From Bacteroidales bacterium (lineage in GTDB: Bacteria > Bacteroidota > Bacteroidia > Bacteroidales > JAADJA01): a stretch of 35,260 nt of DNA. Below the pieces are notes generated by a model. The model worked only from the letters and a program-made list of their open reading frames with translations, ran no database searches and was not told where the DNA came from. The position numbers and the translations under genes were made by a program. Below, in pieces: positions 1 through 8,365 of the stretch; within the stretch, counting starts at the first letter, position 1, and every line of letters starts with the position of its first letter. The stretch covers positions 1 through 35,260 of the forward strand of contig JALSSR010000236.1 in NCBI GenBank assembly GCA_026984135.1. Direction: 5' to 3'.

Positions 1-2
1 TG

Positions 3-146
3 CATGCCCTTTCCGTATGGATGGCAATCAAAGATGCCGTTTCGTCAGTAGGTAATCACGAAATCGAACCGTATTTGCCCATTCCTGCAACAAGCGAAAA
101 CATATTAAAAGCAATATCGGAAATAAAAAGGAAAGTGCAGAAATAG
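3..146 (+). CDS. C-terminal fragment of a probable xanthine dehydrogenase/aldehyde oxidase-type molybdopterin-binding subunit (truncated by window start)
   Basis: Frame 3 reads HALSVWMAIKDAVSSVGNHEIEPYLPIPATSENILKAISEIKRKVQK*; the 'LPIPATxENILKAI' tail resembles XDH-family C termini. Not in the ORF track. Confidence 0.6.
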   Translation, partial: HALSVWMAIKDAVSSVGNHEIEPYLPIPATSENILKAISEIKRKVQK

Positions 147-236
147 GAACTAAGTCTCATAGAACTTTTTTTTGCTGTAAGCTGTTAACTAAAAAAAATC
201 ATTCATTGCAGACGATGTATCATATTTTTTTATATT

Positions 237-255
237 TTTGCAACACTGTCGCAAA
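237..255. promoter_or_regulatory. Candidate Fur/Zur-family operator: 19-bp dyad TTTGCaACAcTGTcGCAAA
   Basis: TTTGC-N-ACA-N-TGT-N-GCAAA is symmetric at 16 of 19 positions, overlaps the TAnnTTTG element (TATTTTTG, 233-240), and lies just upstream of the Fur-family ORF. Confidence 0.6.
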
Positions 256-266
256 TATCATAATGG

Positions 267-668
267 ATGAATGCAATAAAAATATTATCGGATTATAAGA
301 TGAGCAGAACCAACGGGAGAGTTAAAATCCTTGAGGAGTTGCTTATGACAGATGTTGCCCTTTCGGAAAGGGAGTTACAAACAAGACTTGAAGGCATTTG
401 CGACAGAGCAACAATTTATCGTACGCTTAAATCGCTCACTTCAAAAGGTGTAATACACAAAATCGCAACGGAAAGCACCGTTGCAAAATTTGTAATAAAA
501 AAAACACCCGACGATCATATTCATTTTAAATGTACTGATTGTGGAAGAATACAGTGTCTCACGGGAATTGTTCCCAATAATGTAAAATTACCGGAAGGAT
601 ACATCAAAAAAGAGACTAATTTTTTAATAATCGGAATTTGCAAAGAATGTTCGGAAAATGTACAATAA
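267..668 (+). CDS. zur: Fur-family metalloregulator, probably Zur
   Basis: Winged-helix Fur-like sequence (RATIYRTLKSLTSKGVIHKI), DDHIHFKCTDCGRIQCL and C-terminal GICKEC structural Zn cysteines; adjacent to a znuACB-type transporter. Confidence 0.85.
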   Translation: MNAIKILSDYKMSRTNGRVKILEELLMTDVALSERELQTRLEGICDRATIYRTLKSLTSKGVIHKIATESTVAKFVIKKTPDDHIHFKCTDCGRIQCLTGIVPNNVKLPEGYIKKETNFLIIGICKECSENVQ

Positions 669-1527
669 AACCCTAAATATGAGCACGTTAAAAACGACTG
701 TTATTTTATTAATCGCTATCCTTTTCCTTGCAGGATGCGGACAGGAAAAGGCTGCAAACAACAAACAGCTTATAACCGTCAGCATACTTCCCCAAAAGTA
801 CTTTGTGGAAAAAATTGCCGGAGACAGTTTTGAAATCAATGTACTTATTCCGTCCGGAGCAAGCCCCGAAACCTATGAACCCACACCGTCTCAAATACTC
901 AAAACAGAAAAATCGGCCGTCTATTTCGAAATGGGATATATTGAACTGGAAAAAAACCGGATGAAAGGCTATTTAAAAAACAAATCCGGGTTAAAAATCA
1001 TCAATTGCTCAAACGGGATAGAGCTTATTAAAAAAGGAGAAAAATGGATTGAGCCGCACATATGGATGTCACCGGAAAATGTGAAGGTGATAGCAAAAAA
1101 TATTTATACGGGACTTGTAGCAATTGCCCCTGAGAACAGAAAGAATTACAAGAATAATCTCAATACTTTTTTTACTGAAATTGACAGCATCAACAAAATT
1201 ATTGAAACAAAACTAAAAAATACTAAAAGTAAAAGCTTTTTGATTTATCATCCTGCTCTCACTTATTTTGCAAGGGATTACGGACTAAACCAAATACCTG
1301 TTCAGGTGGAAGGGAAAACTCCTTCATCAAAATATATGAAATCAATAATTGAAAAAGCTAAAAAAGAAGGAATAAAGATAATTGTGGTTCAGCAACAGTT
1401 CGACATTCAAAAGGCAAAAACAATAGCTCAAGAAATTGGCGGAAAGGTTATTACAATAAATCCGCTAAATTACAACTGGGAGGAAGAGATGGTGAGTATT
1501 GCGGATAAGTTGGGGGGAGAGTTATGA
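658..1527 (+). CDS. znuA: Zinc/manganese ABC transporter substrate-binding lipoprotein (ZnuA/TroA family)
   Basis: Lipobox LFLAGC, SILPQKYFVEKIAGDSFEINVLIPSGASPETYEPTPSQ, EPHIWMSPENV, YHPALTYFARDYGL; overlaps the fur-like gene end. Confidence 0.9.
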   Translation: MYNKTLNMSTLKTTVILLIAILFLAGCGQEKAANNKQLITVSILPQKYFVEKIAGDSFEINVLIPSGASPETYEPTPSQILKTEKSAVYFEMGYIELEKNRMKGYLKNKSGLKIINCSNGIELIKKGEKWIEPHIWMSPENVKVIAKNIYTGLVAIAPENRKNYKNNLNTFFTEIDSINKIIETKLKNTKSKSFLIYHPALTYFARDYGLNQIPVQVEGKTPSSKYMKSIIEKAKKEGIKIIVVQQQFDIQKAKTIAQEIGGKVITINPLNYNWEEEMVSIADKLGGEL

Positions 1528-1605
1528 GGTTTGGAAGTTTAGAGGTTTGGAGGTTTGGAAGTTTAGAGGTTTAGAGGTTTAGAGGTTTGGAAGTTTGGAG
1601 GTTTA
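1526..1605 (+). repeat. Tandem octamer repeat, 10 uninterrupted units of GARGTTTR
   Basis: GAGGTTTG GAAGTTTA GAGGTTTG GAGGTTTG GAAGTTTA GAGGTTTA GAGGTTTA GAGGTTTG GAAGTTTG GAGGTTTA read directly between znuA stop and znuC start. Confidence 0.95.
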
Positions 1606-1621
1606 AAGAGAGGTGCTTATT

Positions 1622-2380
1622 ATGAAAAACGACAAAATATTAGAATTAAAAAATGTTTCTGCCGGATATAACGGGGAGATTATCATTGAGGATGTCTCAT
1701 TGGAAATATTCGAAAATGATTTTATCGGAGTGATAGGGCCCAACGGTGCCGGAAAAACCACCCTGATAAAAACAATTTTACGTCTGATAACACCATATTC
1801 GGGGAAAATATCATATTATTTTAAAGCGGGAAAGTCGGAAGCTCCTATTGGCTATCTGCCACAGGTTAATACTATTGACCGCAAATTTCCAATTACTGTC
1901 GAGGATGTTGTGTTATCAGGACTTCTGAACAGACAAAAGATTACAAAAAGGTTCTCAAAAAAAGAAAAAGAGAAGGTAAAGGAACTAATGGATCAAATGA
2001 GAATTGGCAATATTGCCCGCAAACCAATCGGTGAACTTTCCGGCGGTCAAATGCAGAGGGTATTTCTGTGCAGAGCAATAATTTCCGATCCCGAATTACT
2101 CATACTCGACGAACCGAACACCTACGTTGATAATAAGTTTGAAAGTGAATTGTATGAAATACTGAAAAAGTTGAATGAGAAAATGGCGATAATCGTTGTG
2201 TCGCACGATATAGGAACAATTTCATCTTATGTAAAAACAATAGCATGTGTTAACAGGCACGTTCATTACCATAAATCGAATATTATCAGCCAGGAGCAGC
2301 TTGATTCGTATAACTGCCCCATACAATTGATAACTCACGGGCATATTCCGCATACGGTGCTGGAAAGTCACGAAGGATAG
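1622..2380 (+). CDS. znuC: Zinc/manganese ABC transporter ATP-binding protein
   Basis: Walker A GPNGAGKT, signature LSGGQMQR, Walker B LLILDEP; ATG at 1622 (MKNDKILELKNVSAGY) preferred over GTG 1613. Confidence 0.9.
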   Translation: MKNDKILELKNVSAGYNGEIIIEDVSLEIFENDFIGVIGPNGAGKTTLIKTILRLITPYSGKISYYFKAGKSEAPIGYLPQVNTIDRKFPITVEDVVLSGLLNRQKITKRFSKKEKEKVKELMDQMRIGNIARKPIGELSGGQMQRVFLCRAIISDPELLILDEPNTYVDNKFESELYEILKKLNEKMAIIVVSHDIGTISSYVKTIACVNRHVHYHKSNIISQEQLDSYNCPIQLITHGHIPHTVLESHEG

Positions 2381-2385
2381 TTTTT

Positions 2386-2406
2386 CGTCCAAGCGTGGAC
2401 GCTCGG
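2386..2406 (+). repeat. Overlapping, mutually exclusive hairpins between znuC and znuB
   Basis: CGTCCA-AGCG-TGGACG (perfect 6-bp stem, 2386-2401) and CCAAGCG-TGGA-CGCTCGG (7 bp with one mismatch, 2389-2406). Confidence 0.6.
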
Positions 2407-2466
2407 ATCAAACTTTTAGGTTAAAGGGATGAACAGAAATGATAAAAAGTTTAAATTCAGTAAATT

Positions 2467-3303
2467 ATGATAGAATTATTACAATATGATTTTTTTATTA
2501 ATGCTATAATCGCTGCAATACTAACGAGTATTACTTGCGGGATAATAGGAACATATATAGTGTCGAAACGGATTGTCTTTATCAGCGGCGGGATAACACA
2601 TACCTCATTCGGAGGAATAGGTTTGGGGTATTATCTCGGGTTCAATCCGCTATTGGGAGCTACCGTTTTTAGTCTTTTAGCTGCCTGGATAATTGAGTTT
2701 ATGTCGAAAAAGACCGATGTTCGCGAAGATTCCGCAATTGCAATATTATGGTCCTTCGGGATGGCAATCGGAATAATTTTCATTTTTATCACACCCGGAT
2801 ATGCACCTAATCTGATGAGTTACCTCTTCGGAAGCATTCTGACAATATCATACCTTGATATCGTAATTATGCTTTCGGTCACAATTGCTATATCTCTTTT
2901 CTTTGCAATTTTTTACAAAACAATTCTGTTTACCGCTTTTGACGAGCATTATCTGAAAACAAGAAATATTCCTGTTGACATATTCAATTATATTTTAATG
3001 GGATTTGTTGCACTGGCAATTGTGCTGAGCATCAAAGCAGTGGGTATCATTCTTATAATCTCTCTACTTACAATTCCACAAAGCACTGCAAATCTTTTTG
3101 TCAAGGACTTCGGTAAAATAATTATTTATTCAATCATAATAGGTGTTACAGGCTCATTATCAGGCCTATTGGCATCGTATTATATGGATATTCCTTCGGG
3201 AGCCTCCATTATTTTCTTTCTTGTTATTATTTTCATAGTATTAAGAACTGTCAAAGCCGTAACTTTTAAAACCGAAAAAGGTTCCTCAGGAGTAAGCCGG
3301 TAA
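2467..3303 (+). CDS. znuB: Zinc/manganese ABC transporter permease
   Basis: ABC-3 family membrane protein: CGIIGTYIVSKRIVFISGGITHTSFGGIGLGYYLG; multiple TM segments; follows znuC. Confidence 0.9.
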   Translation: MIELLQYDFFINAIIAAILTSITCGIIGTYIVSKRIVFISGGITHTSFGGIGLGYYLGFNPLLGATVFSLLAAWIIEFMSKKTDVREDSAIAILWSFGMAIGIIFIFITPGYAPNLMSYLFGSILTISYLDIVIMLSVTIAISLFFAIFYKTILFTAFDEHYLKTRNIPVDIFNYILMGFVALAIVLSIKAVGIILIISLLTIPQSTANLFVKDFGKIIIYSIIIGVTGSLSGLLASYYMDIPSGASIIFFLVIIFIVLRTVKAVTFKTEKGSSGVSR

Positions 3304-3404
3304 ATAACCTCAAAAAAACCGGATTTTGAGCTTAAATATTTAACGGTAGTTATGTAACAATAATAATTTTTTTAAGTAAAATCCGAAAGAGATTCAATAT
3401 ATTA

Positions 3405-3412
3405 TATATTTG
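3405..3412 (+). promoter_or_regulatory. Bacteroidetes -7 element TATATTTG upstream of porP-like gene
   Basis: Matches TAnnTTTG; position favours ATG 3424 as the start of the downstream CDS. Confidence 0.55.
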
Positions 3413-3423
3413 TCGTGAGTTTT

Positions 3424-4470
3424 ATGAGATTTGAAGCAAAACATATATTACTATTAGGCATTTTGATAATATTTGCCGTTGGGGTAAATGCGCAGGATTC
3501 GTATTACTCGCAATACTATAATAATATGCTTTATTACAATCCTGCGTATACAGGGTTGGATGAAGGGTTAAAAGTGAGGTTTGATTACCGCGATCAATGG
3601 CCTAAGTATAATGACGATCTGAAGTCATATAACTTTAATATGGACTTTGCTGAATGGACAGTTCCCGGACTTGGGGGCTTCGGACTAATTTTTAATACTA
3701 ACAAAGAGGGAAAAGGACTCATAAAAACCAATTTCATCGGATTGGTGGGATCATCAAGGATTAGATTGCAGAGACACTGGATAACTCAGATCGGTGTCAC
3801 CGCTGCTTATGTTCAAAAGCAGATTGATGTGGGAGACTTTATCTGGAGCGACCAGCTTGACGACAGGCACGGCTTGCTATATCCCGAGTCTTCATTTGCG
3901 GGTTCACCAAGCCAGAGCATCTCTTATGCCGATGTTAACCTCGGCGGTCTTATCAAATATGAAAGGAGACTAATTACGGCAACATTGGGAGTAAGCATCA
4001 ATCATCTTTTAAAACCCAACGAATCATTCTACAATCTTGACGTTCGTGTTCCGCGCAAATATAATGTGAACATTGATGTGGTATTCCTGCAAAGAAATAA
4101 CCCGAGAAAGGGTTTTAAATTTAACCCCGGATTAATGTATGAATATCAAAACGCATTTCATAATTTCACCCTTGGGATGAACGTACAGAAATCTATTATA
4201 TATGCCGGAGCCTGGTACAGAAGCCGTAACTCTGCGATTTATAATGTGCAATCCGTAATGTTTGTTGCAGGAGTTCAAATTCCTATGGTAAACGAGCATT
4301 CACGTATAAAACTTATGTACAGCTACGATGTGGGGATTTCAAATATGAGGGGTACCGGAGGTGCCCACGAAATCACACTTCGCTTCCAGTTCGATGAAAT
4401 CCACCTTATAAAAAGTAATTCTTACTTCTCGCGCGACTATCCCGTAATTACCGAACCGTTACGATTTTAA
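3424..4470 (+). CDS. PorP/SprF family type IX secretion-associated outer-membrane protein
   Basis: Signal peptide ending VNAQ, then DSYYSQYYNNMLYYNPAYTGLDEGLKVRFDYRDQWP, the PorP/SprF N-terminal signature. Confidence 0.88.
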   Translation: MRFEAKHILLLGILIIFAVGVNAQDSYYSQYYNNMLYYNPAYTGLDEGLKVRFDYRDQWPKYNDDLKSYNFNMDFAEWTVPGLGGFGLIFNTNKEGKGLIKTNFIGLVGSSRIRLQRHWITQIGVTAAYVQKQIDVGDFIWSDQLDDRHGLLYPESSFAGSPSQSISYADVNLGGLIKYERRLITATLGVSINHLLKPNESFYNLDVRVPRKYNVNIDVVFLQRNNPRKGFKFNPGLMYEYQNAFHNFTLGMNVQKSIIYAGAWYRSRNSAIYNVQSVMFVAGVQIPMVNEHSRIKLMYSYDVGISNMRGTGGAHEITLRFQFDEIHLIKSNSYFSRDYPVITEPLRF

Positions 4471-4563
4471 CAATTCTTTTTTCGTTCACCACAATTATTT
4501 TCATCTTACAAACACCTAATATAAAGCCACTTAAGGCTGCAATGAAAAAATTATCAAACAAAC

Positions 4564-4595
4564 TTGCACAGTTAAAAAATATAGTTGTATATTTG
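4564..4595 (+). promoter_or_regulatory. Promoter for rplS (TTG-N21-TATATTTG)
   Basis: TTG 4564-4566 and TATATTTG 4588-4595; Bacteroidetes TTG/TAnnTTTG architecture. Confidence 0.6.
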
Positions 4596-4635
4596 CACCC
4601 ATTTTTAGCAGTAACCTTATATAAAACAGAGAGTG

Positions 4636-4989
4636 ATGAGCAAGAATGAATTAGTGAAATTTGTAGAAGATCAGGTTGAAGTAAAAGAGATACCTGATTT
4701 CAAAGCGGGAGACACAATTACCGTAAAATATAAAATCCGGGAAGGAAATAAAGAAAGGATACAGAACTTTCAGGGTGTTGTTCTGCAAAGAAGGGGTAGC
4801 GGAATTACCGAAACTTTTACTGTAAGAAAAATATCAAGCAACATTGCAGTTGAAAGAATATTTCCGGTTAATTCACCTTTTATTGACGAAATAACAGTAA
4901 ATAAAAGAGGTGTTGTACGTCGTGCACGAATTTTCTACCTTCGCGGATTACGTGGAAAGAAGGCAAGAATCAAAGAAAAAAGATATTAA
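4636..4989 (+). CDS. rplS: 50S ribosomal protein L19
   Basis: [49 protein letters not shown]...[21 protein letters not shown]. Confidence 0.97.
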   Translation: MSKNELVKFVEDQVEVKEIPDFKAGDTITVKYKIREGNKERIQNFQGVVLQRRGSGITETFTVRKISSNIAVERIFPVNSPFIDEITVNKRGVVRRARIFYLRGLRGKKARIKEKRY

Positions 4990-5011
4990 TGGGAAATCCC
5001 ATATTTTTGAA

Positions 5012-5035
5012 CCCCGCACTTATGCGGGGTTTTTT
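5012..5035 (+). terminator. Rho-independent terminator downstream of rplS
   Basis: CCCCGC-acttat-GCGGGG followed by TTTTTT. Confidence 0.92.
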
Positions 5036-5133
5036 ATTGCGCATAATCCTGACATAAAATCTCCACCTTTATTATTAAGTTCTGATCCAAATATTTTACC
5101 TTTGCCAAAACATTAATTATACATTATAATAAA

Positions 5134-5520
5134 TTGAAGAATACGCACAATAGGTTTTCAACGAGAAAAAGAGTTCTCAGTTTTAAATTTGCCTTCAACG
5201 GTATTAAAAAGTTGTTTGCCACACAACACAATTCAAGGATTCATCTCGCTGTTACAATTTTTGTGATTATTGCCGGATTCCTTTTTAATATCTCAAAAGT
5301 TGAATGGCTACTTGTTGTTTTTGCAATTGGTTTTGTTTTTTCTGCAGAGCTTTTCAACTCTGCTCTGGAGTCCATAGTTGACCTTGTTTCACCCGAGTAT
5401 CAAAAAAAAGCTGAAGATGCAAAAGATTTTGCCGCGGGTGCTGTTTTAATAACAGCCATTATCTCTGCTATTATCGGAATGATTATTTTCATCCCAAGAC
5501 TAATTATTCTTTTAAACTGA
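5134..5520 (+). CDS. Diacylglycerol kinase (DgkA) family membrane protein
   Basis: FAFNGIKKLFATQHNSRIHLAV, SAELFNSALESIVDLVSPEYQKKAEDAKDFAAGAVLI (DAGK_prokar motifs). Confidence 0.88.
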   Translation: MKNTHNRFSTRKRVLSFKFAFNGIKKLFATQHNSRIHLAVTIFVIIAGFLFNISKVEWLLVVFAIGFVFSAELFNSALESIVDLVSPEYQKKAEDAKDFAAGAVLITAIISAIIGMIIFIPRLIILLN

Positions 5521-5604
5521 TGCTGAACGAAAATGCAAATTTCTTCGAGTTAAACTTGCTATGATTCGAGCAATTAAATCAAAGAGAATTTGCAAAGTTT
5601 ACGG

Positions 5605-5634
5605 CTGAAAGACGTCCGTCCGGATGCGTTTCAG
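5605..5634. terminator. Hairpin between convergent dgkA-like and barrel genes (possible bidirectional terminator)
   Basis: CTGAAA..CGTCC-GTCC-GGATG..TTTCAG with a two-nucleotide internal mismatch; no strong T-tract. Confidence 0.35.
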
Positions 5635-5647
5635 TATATAAACCAAG

Positions 5648-6445
5648 CTATCTGTGCCTTTTAATACCTGACTTTTTCCTTCGCTTTTTCTTTTTAGGTT
5701 CTTTCGATTTAATTTTTTTACTTCCCGAAATCGGTCCACAATCACTATCAGAACATATTTTAAATATAACACCGACAGAAGTGAAATTATAATAATCACG
5801 ATTATTGTTCCCGGTAACACCATCCAGCTTGTCAGTATCAGACCTTTTCATAGTACTTTCCAGAGACACTCCCAAATTATTAGAAAGGTTGACTACCAAC
5901 TTCAGCCCCAGAGGAATAACAAGCTCCGTCGTGCTTTTCTGACCGTTATATCCAAAAGATTTAATAACACTATCATTGGTGCCGTCATAAAGCTTTGTTT
6001 TGAAATCGGTTAGTCCGATACCTACCTTGGCATACAAACTAAACCTGCGCCTTATATTATCACTAAAAAGAGCTACGAGATTAAACTGAGTGGTTAATGT
6101 ATATTCTATGAAAGATGCTTTAAAGTATCTAAGAGTCGGGGTTGCCGTATTTTCATTTCTGTTTTTCTCACCACTCACATTTCCAAACAGAAGTTCACCT
6201 CCCAACAGGAATAGGGATCCGAAGCTTTTATAAGCCTGCAATCCATACGCCAGATTATTAGGAATATATTTCCCCTGTGCAGCACCTTCGTCAATATCTC
6301 CAAAAAATTTGGTAAGACCAAAATCCAGTTCTACTCCAAAATAATTATTGGGGAGCCTGTCCTTTTTCTTAGAGTTCATCTGTGCAAAAAGCACTACGGG
6401 AAAAATAATCACAAATAATGTGATATAGCTTTTTCTACCCATCAT
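5648..6445 (-). CDS. Outer-membrane beta-barrel protein with basic C-terminal tail
   Basis: Signal peptide (FVIIFPVVLFAQ), alternating barrel-like strands, C-terminal KSKEPKKKKRRKKSGIKRHR. Confidence 0.6.
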   Translation of the reverse strand: MMGRKSYITLFVIIFPVVLFAQMNSKKKDRLPNNYFGVELDFGLTKFFGDIDEGAAQGKYIPNNLAYGLQAYKSFGSLFLLGGELLFGNVSGEKNRNENTATPTLRYFKASFIEYTLTTQFNLVALFSDNIRRRFSLYAKVGIGLTDFKTKLYDGTNDSVIKSFGYNGQKSTTELVIPLGLKLVVNLSNNLGVSLESTMKRSDTDKLDGVTGNNNRDYYNFTSVGVIFKICSDSDCGPISGSKKIKSKEPKKKKRRKKSGIKRHR

Positions 6446-6584
6446 ACATTCTCAATAACAATCTTCCAATAGACTTTTTCCCTGTTATATACGTTGCTTC
6501 TGTTTTAATGTTTTTTAAACATGGGAAAAAAGTTGATAAAATCAATTCACAATTCAATTATTAATCAAAAGTAGGATAATTATT

Positions 6585-8276
6585 TCAGATACTCTCTTTT
6601 TTTCCGTTTTTTTCTAAAAAACGGGTTACTCTCTCTTTTAACGATTCATCTTTATCTTCTATTGCCTCTTCAAATATTTCGGTTGCAAGCAGCCATTCAT
6701 CGGGATACTGCTTTTCAAGTTCGGCTAACACGCTTTCCAAAACTCCCGGCAACCTTTTTACATTTCTGTAATCTCTGACAATTTTATACAAAAGGTGAAG
6801 CCGCTTTGCTTTGCGCGAATAGCTGATTTTATGTGTTTTTTCCACAGGAGGTTCAACCTGAATACCATAAGAATCTGGATCGGCAGGGCCACTATACACG
6901 GAAATAATATCTTCACCGACAGCCATATCGTAAATACCCCAGTCCGGCTGAAACAATATTATATCTTCAAATTTAACAAGACAATCTGAAAAGCTCATTA
7001 AAATTATCTTTTCCTTCTTTCTTTCCACATTCTTTAATATTCCTTCAACCGTCACACCGGATTCAAAATTCAGTTTTACCTTCCGACCTTTTACAATTGA
7101 AATCTCGCTCAAATCCCTGTCTGTACAACTCTCCACCGGTTTGCCAATATCTTTCAATCTCCCGACCACCGAACCGTATCCCATGGAATGGTAGGATTTA
7201 TCATGTCCGGAGAGTTCACAATTTTCAAAATTCAGACTTGTGGGCCCCTGTGTTGAGATATAAACAGGCTTCCCGTCTTTTTCAATCACATTATTAATAA
7301 CACCCGACACCTGTAAACCCGAACTGTAAACAGCCGTTGCAATACTCTGAGATTCAACGGCAACATTCAAACCGTAAACTCCTCCCCTGCGCAATGCCAT
7401 CCGGTCGGCAAATTCAAAAAGCACTTTTCTTAAGTGTCCGAAATCAGGAGTAACAAACAATTGTGGTTGTCGTGTAGTTATATCAAAATTATAATTTACC
7501 GCTTCAATGGTCAAAGGCAGTTTTTTCACATCAGGTTTCAACGATGAACGGCCTTCACCAATGGAGGAGAGCAAGCCTGCTCCGTATATCTTCGGATTAT
7601 CAGGAGTTCCTATTAGTCCGTACTCAACAGTCCACCAATGCAAGTTACGGATAAGAGCAATTTCCGAATTCGCCACAACCCTACTATCAAGTTCCTGTAA
7701 CCTTTTTTCAGCCTCGTCAATTTCATTCTTCGGGGTGTAAGGATCGGCTTTGAGTATGGAAAGATGCCTGATTGCTTCATACATTTTTTTATCATAGGAT
7801 GAAGAAAATGCTTTTGAACCAATTTCACCGAAAAGACGAAGATATTCAGCATATTCGGGATCGGCAATAATGGGAGCATGACCGGCAGCTTCGTGAATAA
7901 TATCGGGAGCCGGAGTATATTCTATCTGATCGGCAGAGCGAATGTCCGCAGCAATAACAAGAACATTATTAGCCTGAAACTCCATAAAGGCATTGGGAGG
8001 AATAAAACCGTCAACAGTAACGGCACCCCAGCCTATATCTCCTAATATCCTGTTCATTCCCGATATATTCGGAATCCTTTCCATTCCTATCCCTGTCTTT
8101 TTCAATCCTTCGAGATAAGAATGATGAGCAACTTCAGGGAGATACTTTATATTCCGGCGCATAACATATCTCCACACAGCATGGTCTTTCGCAGTATAAG
8201 AGTTATAATCCTGTTCAACAACATAGTTTAACAGATGTTTAGGTAGTTTGTCAAGAATATCAATATGATCCATCAT
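6585..8276 (-). CDS. Biopterin-dependent aromatic amino acid hydroxylase (phenylalanine 4-monooxygenase-like), long form
   Basis: PDIIHEAAGHAPIIADPEYAEYLRLFGEIG, HWWTVEYGLIG, IYGAGLLSSIGE; 563 aa with about 230 aa beyond the catalytic core. Confidence 0.9.
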   Translation of the reverse strand: MMDHIDILDKLPKHLLNYVVEQDYNSYTAKDHAVWRYVMRRNIKYLPEVAHHSYLEGLKKTGIGMERIPNISGMNRILGDIGWGAVTVDGFIPPNAFMEFQANNVLVIAADIRSADQIEYTPAPDIIHEAAGHAPIIADPEYAEYLRLFGEIGSKAFSSSYDKKMYEAIRHLSILKADPYTPKNEIDEAEKRLQELDSRVVANSEIALIRNLHWWTVEYGLIGTPDNPKIYGAGLLSSIGEGRSSLKPDVKKLPLTIEAVNYNFDITTRQPQLFVTPDFGHLRKVLFEFADRMALRRGGVYGLNVAVESQSIATAVYSSGLQVSGVINNVIEKDGKPVYISTQGPTSLNFENCELSGHDKSYHSMGYGSVVGRLKDIGKPVESCTDRDLSEISIVKGRKVKLNFESGVTVEGILKNVERKKEKIILMSFSDCLVKFEDIILFQPDWGIYDMAVGEDIISVYSGPADPDSYGIQVEPPVEKTHKISYSRKAKRLHLLYKIVRDYRNVKRLPGVLESVLAELEKQYPDEWLLATEIFEEAIEDKDESLKERVTRFLEKNGKKESI

Positions 8277-8343
8277 AAAGAAATTTAATGTTAAAGGATA
8301 TAAAAAACAACATATATTTCAATCAAAAGTTCACATTAATGGT

Positions 8344-8351
8344 TACTTTTG
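8344..8351 (+). promoter_or_regulatory. Bacteroidetes -7 element TACTTTTG upstream of glgB
   Basis: TAnnTTTG match inside the ORF-track extension; supports ATG 8366 as start. Confidence 0.5.
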
Positions 8352-8365
8352 CAAAAAACAAGCCT

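Noticed and set aside
1526-1605. CRISPR array
   Set aside because: Contiguous 8-bp units without spacers.
4910-5116. 68-aa + ORF overlapping the rplS end
   Set aside because: Runs through the clear rplS terminator hairpin and is out of frame with L19.
5521-5604. GCAAATT...AATTTGC imperfect inverted repeat after the DgkA-like gene
   Set aside because: Short, imperfect and AT-rich; insufficient to call a feature beyond the nearby 5605-5634 hairpin.
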